From NCBI RefSeq assembly GCF_900116855.1, contig NZ_UETD01000017.1, positions 1-64,000 on the forward strand: DNA of 64,000 nucleotides, written 5' to 3'. Shown piece after piece: positions 33,542-41,265 of the stretch; within the stretch, counting starts at the first letter, position 1, and the number at the start of each line of letters is the position of its first letter. The notes beneath the pieces were generated by a model. It saw only the letters and a program-made list of their open reading frames with translations. It did not search any database and was not told where the DNA came from. The stretch is from Ruminococcus flavefaciens. Lineage in GTDB: Bacteria > Bacillota > Clostridia > Oscillospirales > Ruminococcaceae. A program made the translations under genes and the position numbers.

Positions 33542-34315
33542 TTGTTTGCGAATTACCATACCCACACCGCCCGCTGCGGTCATGCAAGAGGCACGGACAG
33601 GGAGTTCGTGGAGAGCGCCATCGCTCACGGCATGAAGGTGCTGGGATTTGCCGACCACTGCCCGTGGGTGTTCGGCGACGGTTACAGGTCGGGCATAAGA
33701 ATGACCGATAAAGAGGCAGAAGGCTATTTCAGGTCCCTTACCGACCTCAGGGATGAGTATGCCGATGATATTACCATATACATAGGCTTTGAAGCGGAGT
33801 ACATACCCCAGCTCATCGAGGCGCAGGATAAGCTCCTTGCGGACTATCCGCTGGACTATATGATAATGGGTCAGCACTTCAATGACCCCGAGTACTGTCA
33901 GGTATATATGGGAGTCCCCACAGGTGACGAGACGGTGCTGAACAAGTATGTTGACCGCATAATCGAGGGCATGGAATCGGGCAGATACCGCTATCTTGCT
34001 CACCCCGACCTGCTGGACTTCACAGGCGGTCAGGAGATATACGAAAAGCACTTCACAAGGCTGTGCGAGTACCTGAAAACAAAGGATATACCCGTGGAGA
34101 TAAATATGCTTGGCATGACAGGCGGCAGGCACTACCCTTCGGACAGGTTCTTCCGCATAGCTCAGCGTGTGGGGAATACCGCCATTATCGGCTGCGACGC
34201 CCATTTCCCCGAAGCTCTCCGTGACAGCGAGGCTATGGAAAAGTGCAGGGCATTCGCCGGAAAGTACGGGCTGACAGTCCTTGAGACCCTCCCGGGACTC
34301 GGTGCAAAGAAGTAA
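33542..34315 (+). CDS. PHP-domain histidinol-phosphatase-like protein
   Basis: This 257-residue protein of the HisK/HisJ PHP family has metal-binding motif I NYHTHTARCGHARG at the N-terminus, then GFADHCPW, EAEYIPQ, a His in IMGQHFND, RYLAHPDLLDF, and a final GCDAHFPEAL. All are in order for a trinuclear metal phosphoesterase. The likely reaction is histidinol phosphate to histidinol, but no other his genes are near, so a different phosphate ester is possible. The start codon is TTG at 33542, 8 bases after AAAGGAG; no ATG in frame is better. A heptamer repeat fragment lies between it and pth. Confidence 0.87.
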   Translation: MFANYHTHTARCGHARGTDREFVESAIAHGMKVLGFADHCPWVFGDGYRSGIRMTDKEAEGYFRSLTDLRDEYADDITIYIGFEAEYIPQLIEAQDKLLADYPLDYMIMGQHFNDPEYCQVYMGVPTGDETVLNKYVDRIIEGMESGRYRYLAHPDLLDFTGGQEIYEKHFTRLCEYLKTKDIPVEINMLGMTGGRHYPSDRFFRIAQRVGNTAIIGCDAHFPEALRDSEAMEKCRAFAGKYGLTVLETLPGLGAKK

Positions 34316-34318
34316 GAT

Positions 34319-34335
34319 TTCAGAGTTGAAAGTTG
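34319..34335 (+). repeat. Heptamer-arm fragment of the palindromic repeat family
   Basis: TTCAGAGTTGAAAGTTG here is an exact 17-bp match to 63272-63288 in repeat copy B. It fills the 36-base gap just upstream of the pth ribosome binding site. Confidence 0.65.
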
Positions 34336-34351
34336 AGATTGGAAGGATAAT

Positions 34352-34978
34352 ATGAGTATTTTTGATGTGTTCGACAGGATTTCCGCAAATTCTTCCTCGG
34401 CAAGAGGTAAAATAGAATATGTTATCGCAGGTCTGGGCAACCCCGGACTTGAATACGAAAACACACGCCATAACGCCGGCTTCATGGTCATGGACGAGCT
34501 GGCAAAGCAGCTGGGCGAGGACATAAGCCGCCTGCGCTTCAAGGGCAAGACCGCTGAGGTCACTGTTGAGGGCAAGCGCTGCCTGCTTCTCAAGCCCACC
34601 ACATTCATGAACAACAGCGGTGAAGCCATAGTGCAGGCGCTGGAGTTCTACAAGATAGACGTTTCAAACCTCATCGTGGTCTGCGATGATATCTCCCTTG
34701 ACTGCGGAAAGCTCCGCATACGCCGCAAGGGCAGCCACGGCGGTCACAACGGCCTCCGCAGCATATGCGAGCTCACAGGCAGGGACGACTTCCCACGCAT
34801 AAAAATGGGCGTTGGCAAAAAGCCTCACCCCGACTATGACCTTGCAAAATGGGTGCTGGGAAAGTTCGGCAAGGAGGACTCGGAGAAAATGGCAGAGTCG
34901 GTGAAGAATGCCTGCGAGTGCATAAAGCTCATGGTGCAGGACAAGACCGATGAAGCCATGAATAAGTATAATTCCTGA
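34352..34978 (+). CDS. pth: Peptidyl-tRNA hydrolase
   Basis: This 208-residue cytosolic enzyme cleaves peptidyl-tRNA dropped from ribosomes. The conserved motif IAGLGNPGLEYENTRHNAGF contains the catalytic His at about residue 41. Other signatures are KPTTFMNNSG and RRKGSHGGHNGLRS. It has an extra stretch of about 20 residues (MSIFDVFDRISANSSSARGK) before the usual start; GGAAGG before ATG 34352 supports this longer form. It lies 15 bases before mfd, the usual pth-mfd pairing of Firmicutes. Confidence 0.96.
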   Translation: MSIFDVFDRISANSSSARGKIEYVIAGLGNPGLEYENTRHNAGFMVMDELAKQLGEDISRLRFKGKTAEVTVEGKRCLLLKPTTFMNNSGEAIVQALEFYKIDVSNLIVVCDDISLDCGKLRIRRKGSHGGHNGLRSICELTGRDDFPRIKMGVGKKPHPDYDLAKWVLGKFGKEDSEKMAESVKNACECIKLMVQDKTDEAMNKYNS

Positions 34979-34993
34979 TAACGGAGATGTACA

Positions 34994-37900
34994 ATGGATC
35001 TGTTTAAAGAACTTTTCGGCGAGCTTTCAGGCTTCAAAAGCCTCAGGGAAGCCGTCGATAAAAATATCTCACCCGTCTCTGTGACGGGCCTTTCCCATAT
35101 ACACAGGGCACAGCTCATACACGCCCTCAGCGGCAAAAAAATAAATCTTGTCATCACAGGCTCCGAGGCAGAGGCGAAAAAGCTCTGCGACGACATAAAC
35201 ATGATGGCAGGTGCGGAGGAGGCTGTGCTTTTCCCCTCAAAGGAGCTGGTCTTCACTCCCGTTGACAGCACCAACCACGAATACGAGCATATGCGCATAG
35301 CCGCCCTCATAAAGGCGGCTAAAAGCCGTTGTTCCGTAATATGCGCCAGCATCGAGGCTGTAATGCAGCCCGTTATCCCCGTGGGAGTCCTTATCGCTTC
35401 GGGTATCGAGCTCTCTCAGGGACAGGAGATAGACCTGAAGGAGACCGCCGTTACCCTCGCAAAGTGCGGCTATCAGCGCTGCGAAAAGGTAGAGGGCGCG
35501 TCACAGTTCTCCATAAGAGGCTCTATCCTCGATATCTTCCCCGTACAGGCGGACAAGCCCGTCCGTATAGAGCTCTGGGGCGACGAGATAGACTCCATAT
35601 CGGAGTTCGAGACCGACACTCAGCGCCGCACGGAGCCCCTCGAAAAAATGGAGATATATCCCTCGGGAGAGGTGCTTTATGACAACGAGGAGCTAGCCGA
35701 CAGGATAGAGGAGCTGTGCAAAAAGGTCCGCGGAAAGCACATGGAGCAGGTACGCGAGCACCTCGGCGCAGACGTTCACAGGCTGAGAGCAGGGGAGATA
35801 CTCGCTCACAGCGTCAAGTACTACCCTCTGGTCTACGGAGAGCCCTCCACCGTGTTCGACTACATCGACGGAGCGGTGCTTTTCAGCGACTATTCCGACA
35901 TTATGGATAATGCCGCAGGTGTGCTCACAAGGCACAACGAGGACGTAAAGATACTCATTGAGGACGGTCAGCTCTGCAAGGGGCTGGACGGCTATATCCT
36001 TGAGCTGGCGGATATACAGCACAGGGCTGAGAAGCGCGTCTGCCTCTATATGAGCAGCTTCATGCAGGGCGGCGAGCGTATAGACTACCGCAGGCTGGTC
36101 AGCTTCGAGGCTATGCAGACCGCTCCGTGGAGCGGTGAGATGAAACAGCTCATCGAGGACCTTGAGGACTACCACCGCCGCGGCTACCGCATGATACTTG
36201 CGGCAGGCAGCGATAAGACACTTCCCATCATACAGCAGGACCTCTGCGACAAGGGCATTCCCTGCGACCTGCTCTCACAGGGCATCGAGCCCGCGGCAGG
36301 CAGAGTGCTGCTCATGTCGGGCAGCTTCGGCGGCGGCTTTGAGTACCCCGAGAACAAGACCGTTCTCATCACTCAGGGACGCTCTATGGACGCGGTCCGC
36401 AGGAAGCGCCGCAAAAAGAAGAACAAGGCGGAGGAGATACGCTCACTTGCGGACATCACCGAGGGTGACCTCGTTGTACATTCGGGTCACGGTATCGGCA
36501 GGTTCATCGGTATAAGAAAGCTGGAAATGGACGGCGTTACCAAGGACTATATCACCATACAGTACGCAGGTACCGACAAGCTCTATATCCCCGTAACTCA
36601 GCTGGATATGGTGTCGAAGTACATCGGTCCCAGAGACGACAGCGGCGTAAAGCTCAACAAGCTCAGCTCGGGTGAGTGGCAGAAGACCAGAAGCAACGTA
36701 AAACGCGCAGTAAAGGATATGGCGCATGAGCTCATAGCACTCTATGCAAAGCGCGAAAAGAGCGTGGGCTTCGCGTTCTATCCCGATGACGAGATACAGC
36801 ACGATTTCGAGGAGCGCTTCCCCTATGTGGAGACCGACGACCAGCTCCAGTCAATCGCCGAGATAAAGGCGGATATGGAACGCGCCCGTCCTATGGAGAG
36901 ACTGCTCTGCGGAGACGTGGGCTTCGGCAAGACCGAGGTGGCACTGAGAGCCGCCATGAAGTGTGTTCTCTCGGGTAAGCAGTGCGCTATACTGGCACCT
37001 ACTACGGTGCTTGCCTATCAGCACTATCAGACCGCACTTCGCAGATTTGAGCACTTCCCCGTGAATATAGAGCTGCTCAGCCGTTACCGCACTCCAAAGC
37101 AGCAGGAGGAGATAATCAAGAAGCTGAAGCAGGGACGCATAGACCTTATCATCGGCACTCACAAGATAATCCAGAAGTCCGTGGTATTCAAGGACTTGGG
37201 ACTGGCTATAATAGACGAGGAGCAGCGCTTCGGCGTTGCCCACAAGGAAAAGTTCAAGGAGAGCTTTGCGGGCGTGGACGTGCTCATGCTGTCCGCTACA
37301 CCTATTCCCCGTACACTGAATATGGCTATGAGCGGTATCAGGGATATGTCCGTCATCGAGGAGCCTCCTCAGGACAGATACCCCGTTCAGACCTATGTCA
37401 TCGAGTACAACATGGGCACTATAATACAGGCTATCGTCAGGGAGCTCCGCCGCGGCGGTCAGGTGTACTATATCCATAACCGCGTGGAGACTATCCACGC
37501 CTGCGCTTCACGGCTCAAGGAGCTGCTTCCCGAGGCGCGTATCGCCGTTGCACACGGTCAGATGAACGAGGATGAAATGTCAGATATATGGGAGCAGCTG
37601 GTGGAGCATGAGGTGGATATCCTCGTCTGCACCACTATCATCGAAACAGGCGTTGACGTTCCCAATGTCAATACCCTTATCATTGAGGACTCCGACCGCT
37701 TCGGTCTCTCGCAGCTCTATCAGCTCCGCGGCCGTGTGGGACGCTCCAACCGCAGGGGCTATGCATACTTCACCTATCAGCGGGACAAGGTGCTGACGGA
37801 GATAGCTACAAAGCGACTCAACGCCATGAGGGAGTTCACACAGTTCGGAAGCGGCTTCAGGATAGCTCTCCGCGACCTTGAGATAAGAGGCGCGGGAAGC

Positions 37901-38455
37901 ATACTGGGCGGCAGACAGCACGGTCATATGGAAGCCGTGGGCTACGATATGTATTTGCAGCTTCTCTCCGAAGCTATCGCCGAGGAAAAGGGCATTCAGC
38001 CCGAAAAGGTGCCCGAGTGCCTTGTGGATATACAGATAGACGCCCATATTCCCGAGAAGTACATATCCAGCCTAAATCAGCGTATAGATATGTACCGCAA
38101 GATAATGCTGGTCAACGAGGACAGCGACAAGTCCGACCTCATAGACGAGCTCATAGACCGCTACGGCGACCCGCCGAAATCGGTTGTGGGACTCATAGAC
38201 GTTTCCCTGCTGAGAAATAAGGCGGCACACATGGGTATCACCGAGATATCCCAGAAGAACGGCGCTATGTACTTCTATACCGAGTACCTTGTGCCCGAGC
38301 AGATAGCCGCTCTCCAGCAGGCTTACAAGGGCAGGATAACCTTCAACGGCGTGGGCAAGTCCTATGTTTCCGTGAAGATATCCCCGAAAATACGTCCTTT
38401 CGACATGATGAGGGAGACCGTGGAGCTGCTGTATCAGAACAGGGAGAAGAAATAA
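34994..38455 (+). CDS. mfd: Transcription-repair coupling factor
   Basis: This 1153-residue ATP-driven translocase removes RNA polymerase stalled at DNA lesions and recruits UvrA. In order: UvrB-like N-terminal modules (about 1-450), the RNA-polymerase-interacting CarD-like domain (DLVVHSGHGIGRFIGIRKLE, about 490-570), RecG-like helicase lobes with Walker A CGDVGFGKTEVA (about 640) and DEEQ box IIDEEQRFG (about 740), the relay region QLYQLRGRVGRSNRRGYAYF, and the C-terminal TRCF domain. Length is normal. A basic run RRKRRKKKNKAEE precedes the CarD-like domain. Confidence 0.98.
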   Translation: MDLFKELFGELSGFKSLREAVDKNISPVSVTGLSHIHRAQLIHALSGKKINLVITGSEAEAKKLCDDINMMAGAEEAVLFPSKELVFTPVDSTNHEYEHMRIAALIKAAKSRCSVICASIEAVMQPVIPVGVLIASGIELSQGQEIDLKETAVTLAKCGYQRCEKVEGASQFSIRGSILDIFPVQADKPVRIELWGDEIDSISEFETDTQRRTEPLEKMEIYPSGEVLYDNEELADRIEELCKKVRGKHMEQVREHLGADVHRLRAGEILAHSVKYYPLVYGEPSTVFDYIDGAVLFSDYSDIMDNAAGVLTRHNEDVKILIEDGQLCKGLDGYILELADIQHRAEKRVCLYMSSFMQGGERIDYRRLVSFEAMQTAPWSGEMKQLIEDLEDYHRRGYRMILAAGSDKTLPIIQQDLCDKGIPCDLLSQGIEPAAGRVLLMSGSFGGGFEYPENKTVLITQGRSMDAVRRKRRKKKNKAEEIRSLADITEGDLVVHSGHGIGRFIGIRKLEMDGVTKDYITIQYAGTDKLYIPVTQLDMVSKYIGPRDDSGVKLNKLSSGEWQKTRSNVKRAVKDMAHELIALYAKREKSVGFAFYPDDEIQHDFEERFPYVETDDQLQSIAEIKADMERARPMERLLCGDVGFGKTEVALRAAMKCVLSGKQCAILAPTTVLAYQHYQTALRRFEHFPVNIELLSRYRTPKQQEEIIKKLKQGRIDLIIGTHKIIQKSVVFKDLGLAIIDEEQRFGVAHKEKFKESFAGVDVLMLSATPIPRTLNMAMSGIRDMSVIEEPPQDRYPVQTYVIEYNMGTIIQAIVRELRRGGQVYYIHNRVETIHACASRLKELLPEARIAVAHGQMNEDEMSDIWEQLVEHEVDILVCTTIIETGVDVPNVNTLIIEDSDRFGLSQLYQLRGRVGRSNRRGYAYFTYQRDKVLTEIATKRLNAMREFTQFGSGFRIALRDLEIRGAGSILGGRQHGHMEAVGYDMYLQLLSEAIAEEKGIQPEKVPECLVDIQIDAHIPEKYISSLNQRIDMYRKIMLVNEDSDKSDLIDELIDRYGDPPKSVVGLIDVSLLRNKAAHMGITEISQKNGAMYFYTEYLVPEQIAALQQAYKGRITFNGVGKSYVSVKISPKIRPFDMMRETVELLYQNREKK

Positions 38456-38549
38456 TACTTGTCGCAATATTTGGTCAAGTTTTTATGATAATCGCAATTT
38501 TTGTGTATTATGTATTAAAAAATGTGTAGGAATTTGTATGATATGTTAC

Positions 38550-38578
38550 TTTACACGCTTTGGTTTTTGTGCTACAAT
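38550..38578 (+). promoter_or_regulatory. Promoter of the coiled-coil lipoprotein
   Basis: TTTACA (38550-38555) and TACAAT (38573-38578) are separated by 17 bases, about 45 bases before the ribosome binding site. Confidence 0.65.
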
Positions 38579-38630
38579 GAGGGTGTAAAAACAGAACATT
38601 CACACCGTGACGTACAAAGGAGATACAGAT

Positions 38631-39716
38631 ATGGACTATAAAAGAATAATGGCAGGAGCCGCAGCTTTTGCACTTGCTGTGTGCGCTGTTGGCTGCGCCA
38701 AAAAGGATTCGGGCAAGAAGTCCGAGGATAAAGAGCCAACCACCGTGGGAACTACCGCAGAGATTACCACCGAGGAGGAAACTACCGAGGAGAAACAGCC
38801 CCCTACACCCGTAGAGGCTGACGACCCCAATGCCATCACATTTGATGACGGCGTTTTCGATTTCGCCGAGGTCAAGACCGATGACCCCGACTGCGCTTCG
38901 GGAGAGCTCTCCGTTGAGGAGCTCATGGGCAATAAGATGCTGAAATTTACCGATGACAATACAGTTCCCCTAAAGGGAAAGGTGCAGAAGATAGACATTC
39001 GTGTGCTTCCGCTCCTTGGCGCTGAGGGCGCCGCAAAGGTCCGCAGGATAGAGTTCGACCTTTACGCGCAGGCTACCGCAGATGGTCTCAAGACCAATGA
39101 CGCCGAGAACGTAAGAGCTCCCGGCTGGATAGGCGGAGGCGGCGGTACTGTAACTGCTGCAAATGACAAGTGGTACGATTTTCAGGAGTTCGACGGCGGC
39201 GAGTATGACTTCGAGACCTCGGGACCCGTTCACGTCAAGTTCAAGTTCCTTCTGGCTGACAGCGGCCAGTGCTGGAGCGAGGAAATGGAGGACCCCAACT
39301 TCCTCATCATGCGCTGGGGCATCGCCAATGAGTCTGACCTCTATATCGACAACCTTGTGTTCTTCGACGAGGACGGAAACTCCATACCCGTTCAGTCAGG
39401 CGGCTCCAAGATAGAGGAGAAGCTGGAAGAAGCAGGGGACAAGATAAAGGACGAGGCTCAGAAGGCAAAGGAGGAGCTTCAGGCTGAGTACGAAAAGGCT
39501 GTCGAGGATATGAAGAACTCCGAGGACTATGAGGCGGCAAAGGCTAAGATCGACGAGATCAAGCAGAAGCTCGAGGACTTCAAGTCAGACGAGAATATGG
39601 CTGAGCTGGAGGAGAAGATCTCACAGGCTGAGGCAGAGATAAAGGAAAAGACCTCACAGGCTCAGGCTGCTATCGAGGAAGCCTCAAAAATGATCGAAGA
39701 AGCTAAGAATAACTAA
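38631..39716 (+). CDS. Lipoprotein with beta-sandwich and coiled-coil tail
   Basis: This 361-residue surface protein has a lipoprotein signal ending AVGCAKKD, a Thr/Glu linker, and a domain of about 190 residues rich in strands and aromatic residues (ITFDDGVFDFAEV, KWYDFQEFDGGEYDF, ESDLYIDNLVFFDEDG) that resembles a jelly-roll carbohydrate-binding module. The C-terminal 110 residues are a long, highly charged coiled coil (KIEEKLEEAGDKIKDEAQKA onward). No family is certain. I start at ATG 38631, 8 bases after AAAGGAG; the earlier in-frame GTG at 38607 lacks a site. Glycan binding is inference from the fold pattern. Confidence 0.78.
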   Translation: MDYKRIMAGAAAFALAVCAVGCAKKDSGKKSEDKEPTTVGTTAEITTEEETTEEKQPPTPVEADDPNAITFDDGVFDFAEVKTDDPDCASGELSVEELMGNKMLKFTDDNTVPLKGKVQKIDIRVLPLLGAEGAAKVRRIEFDLYAQATADGLKTNDAENVRAPGWIGGGGGTVTAANDKWYDFQEFDGGEYDFETSGPVHVKFKFLLADSGQCWSEEMEDPNFLIMRWGIANESDLYIDNLVFFDEDGNSIPVQSGGSKIEEKLEEAGDKIKDEAQKAKEELQAEYEKAVEDMKNSEDYEAAKAKIDEIKQKLEDFKSDENMAELEEKISQAEAEIKEKTSQAQAAIEEASKMIEEAKNN

Positions 39717-39749
39717 AGAAGATCAAAAGGATACCAGTATAGAAATTTT

Positions 39750-39788
39750 GCCCCTGAACGTTTTATAGCGCTCAGGGGCATTTTTGTT
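39750..39788 (+). terminator. Terminator of the coiled-coil lipoprotein
   Basis: GCCCCTGA (39750-39757) pairs with TCAGGGGC (39772-39779), followed by ATTTTTGTTTT. The base of the stem is the same as in the terminator at 32536. Confidence 0.8.
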
Positions 39789-39798
39789 TTATTCGGGT

Positions 39799-39928
39799 AA
39801 ATCATAATTTAGCGGAGCTAAATTATGATTTGAGCCCTTAGCCGTTAGCTAATGTAGGGGACGCCGCCCTCGGCGTCCCGCGAGATATATTACACTCCCA
39901 ACGGAACGCCGAGGGCGGCGTTCCCTAC
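39799..39928. repeat. Modular palindromic repeat, copy C
   Basis: A perfect 15-bp hairpin (AAATCATAATTTAGC at 39799-39813 with its complement at 39817-39831) is the same module as the outer hairpins of copy A. It is followed by a 27-bp inverted repeat with two mismatches (39854-39880 and 39902-39928), each arm of which contains its own GC-rich near-palindrome around GCCCTCGGCGT. Confidence 0.8.
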
Positions 39929-39979
39929 AAATATAAATTTTGATTTACATTTGCAGGACTCCAATGGGGCGTCTGATTT

Positions 39980-40192
39980 TTAGTCAAAGTAAAATATGTC
40001 CTCGAACTTCTTGTCGAGAGCTATGCACAGTATCAGCGCCAGCTTTGCTGTGGGGCTGAACTGTCCCGTCTCTATGGAGCTAATGGTGTTTCTCGACACG
40101 CCCACCATCTTTGCCAGCTCATCCTGTGAGAGCCGCTGCTCCTTGCGTATCTCTTTCAGGCGGTTGCGGAGTACAAGTGAATCGTCTATCAT
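39980..40192 (-). CDS. Small Xre-family regulator
   Basis: This 70-residue protein is a bare helix-turn-helix of the lambda repressor/Xre type: RNRLKEIRKEQRLSQDELAK, MVGVSRNTISSIETGQFSPT, then LALILCIALDKKFEDIFYF. Such minimal regulators usually control the adjacent membrane-protein genes. It lies 12 bases after the gene at 40205 on the same strand, so it is the distal gene of a two-gene operon. The TGACAAGT-type palindromes in front of both membrane-protein genes are its likely sites. Confidence 0.9.
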   Translation of the reverse strand: MIDDSLVLRNRLKEIRKEQRLSQDELAKMVGVSRNTISSIETGQFSPTAKLALILCIALDKKFEDIFYFD

Positions 40193-40204
40193 GCTTTCAC
40201 CGCC

Positions 40205-40534
40205 TTATGGTTTTAAGCCGAAAAGCTCGCAGACAGCCATAAAGGCGAACATAGCGAATACTAAGCCGTTAAGGGCTGCCACGGCAATATCCGCAGAAGT
40301 CCTGCTTTTTATCGCCTTATGCAGGTTCATTGCAAAGATCATACAGAATTCCGTTGCGATCATTCCGTAGTTCACGCGGCTTGTAGCAAAAAGCGACAGC
40401 ATAGTGTATATTACGATAAAGCATAAACTGAAGAGCATAGCGAAGCGTGAAGCACTTCTTGCTCTGTCTATCTCCGCGATATCGCGGTTTTTATTTTCTT
40501 GTCTGCTTTTAGCCAGTATTTCTTCCCTGTTCAT
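40205..40534 (-). CDS. Small membrane protein (DUF6442-like), copy 1
   Basis: This 109-residue protein has a charged cytosolic front (MNREEILAKSRQENKNRDIA) and three likely membrane helices (about 30-50, 56-72 and 85-104). The first 15 residues are almost the same as in the protein encoded at 40700, its paralogue. I recall this front from DUF6442, small membrane proteins that typically pair with an Xre regulator; the label is from memory. It leads the operon with the regulator at 39980. Function unknown. Confidence 0.75.
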   Translation of the reverse strand: MNREEILAKSRQENKNRDIAEIDRARSASRFAMLFSLCFIVIYTMLSLFATSRVNYGMIATEFCMIFAMNLHKAIKSRTSADIAVAALNGLVFAMFAFMAVCELFGLKP

Positions 40535-40577
40535 AATGATCTCCTCCTATATCATGCAAAGTTTTGTTGCCAGTTTT

Positions 40578-40630
40578 TGATAAGTTTAATTGGTATGGCT
40601 CTATTATAGCATCGGCAAGTAACTTGTCGG
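40578..40630 (-). promoter_or_regulatory. Promoter and degenerate operators of membrane-protein copy 1
   Basis: On the minus strand, CCGACA (40630-40625) and TATAAT (40608-40603) are 16 bases apart. CAAGTAACTTG (40616-40626) lies between and over the -35 box. A degenerate TGATAAGTTTAATTGGTA lies at 40578-40595. These are weaker versions of the operators at 41064-41117. Confidence 0.65.
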
Positions 40631-40699
40631 AATTGCCTTATGGCATGGAGCCAAAGTTCTCCGGACAGCTACGAAAGCCGATACTGCAAATGCAGTGAT

Positions 40700-41020
40700 T
40701 TATGCACCGTGTCCCGTAAAGTGGAGTATAAGCGAAACTGCGGTCACAAAGCCCATAAGTCCTGCGGCTATGCCTATTCTTGTTTCTTTTGTGCGTGAAG
40801 CCTTATAGCCCCAGAACGCTGTGAGAAAAGCTGCAAACAAACTGTAGTATCCATAGTTGCGTTCATCAAAGAATGCCATGTCGGCAAAGTAGAGGATGAA
40901 TGCCATTGTTATGCCTATCTTTGCACCTAACTGAAGCCCTTTAGCCTTGATGTCAACTGCTACTGGATCATTACCTTTGTTTTCCTGTCTGCTTTTTGCG
41001 AGTATCTCTTCCTTGTTCAT
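40700..41020 (-). CDS. Small membrane protein (DUF6442-like), copy 2
   Basis: This 106-residue paralogue of the preceding membrane protein begins MNKEEILAKSRQENKGNDPV and has three likely membrane helices (about 35-50, 57-70 and 83-101). GGAGG lies 8 bases before the ATG. The 5-prime leaders of both copies are almost identical for more than 40 bases, so the gene and its control region were duplicated together. It has a better promoter and stronger operators than copy 1. Function unknown; a role as stress-responsive or regulator-controlled membrane protein is inference. Confidence 0.75.
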   Translation of the reverse strand: MNKEEILAKSRQENKGNDPVAVDIKAKGLQLGAKIGITMAFILYFADMAFFDERNYGYYSLFAAFLTAFWGYKASRTKETRIGIAAGLMGFVTAVSLILHFTGHGA

Positions 41021-41063
41021 AATGATTTCCTCCTATATCATGCAAAGTTTTGTTGCCAGTTTT

Positions 41064-41117
41064 TGACAAGTTTACTTGTCATGTCTGTATTATAGCACCG
41101 CCAAGTATACTTGTCAA
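41064..41117 (-). promoter_or_regulatory. Promoter with paired TGACAAGT palindromes
   Basis: Perfect boxes TTGACA (41117-41112) and TATAAT (41094-41089) on the minus strand have a 17-base spacer. The palindrome CAAGTATACTTG (41102-41113) fills the spacer and touches the -35 box. TGACAAGTTTACTTGTCA (41064-41081) covers the start-site region. A further half-site CTTGTCA is at 41134-41140. Binding would block polymerase. Confidence 0.8.
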
Positions 41118-41201
41118 GGCTTTGCAAAGAAAACTTGTCAGATTTGTATGACTGCACAATTCCAACGTGCTGATACGGATGGTTTATAGTTGGATATAAA
41201 C

Positions 41202-41228
41202 AAAAGGCGAACCATTCGGTTCGCCTTT
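41202..41228. terminator. Bidirectional terminator near the GH94 gene
   Basis: AAAAGGCGAACC (41202-41213) and GGTTCGCCTTT (41218-41228) form a strong stem with a 4-base loop. On the minus strand it ends the GH94 gene. Next to it, 41230-41262 carries TGCATTATGAAT-type heptamers like the arms of the local repeats. Confidence 0.85.
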
Positions 41229-41265
41229 AATTAAGCATTATGCATTATGAATTATGCATTGAATA

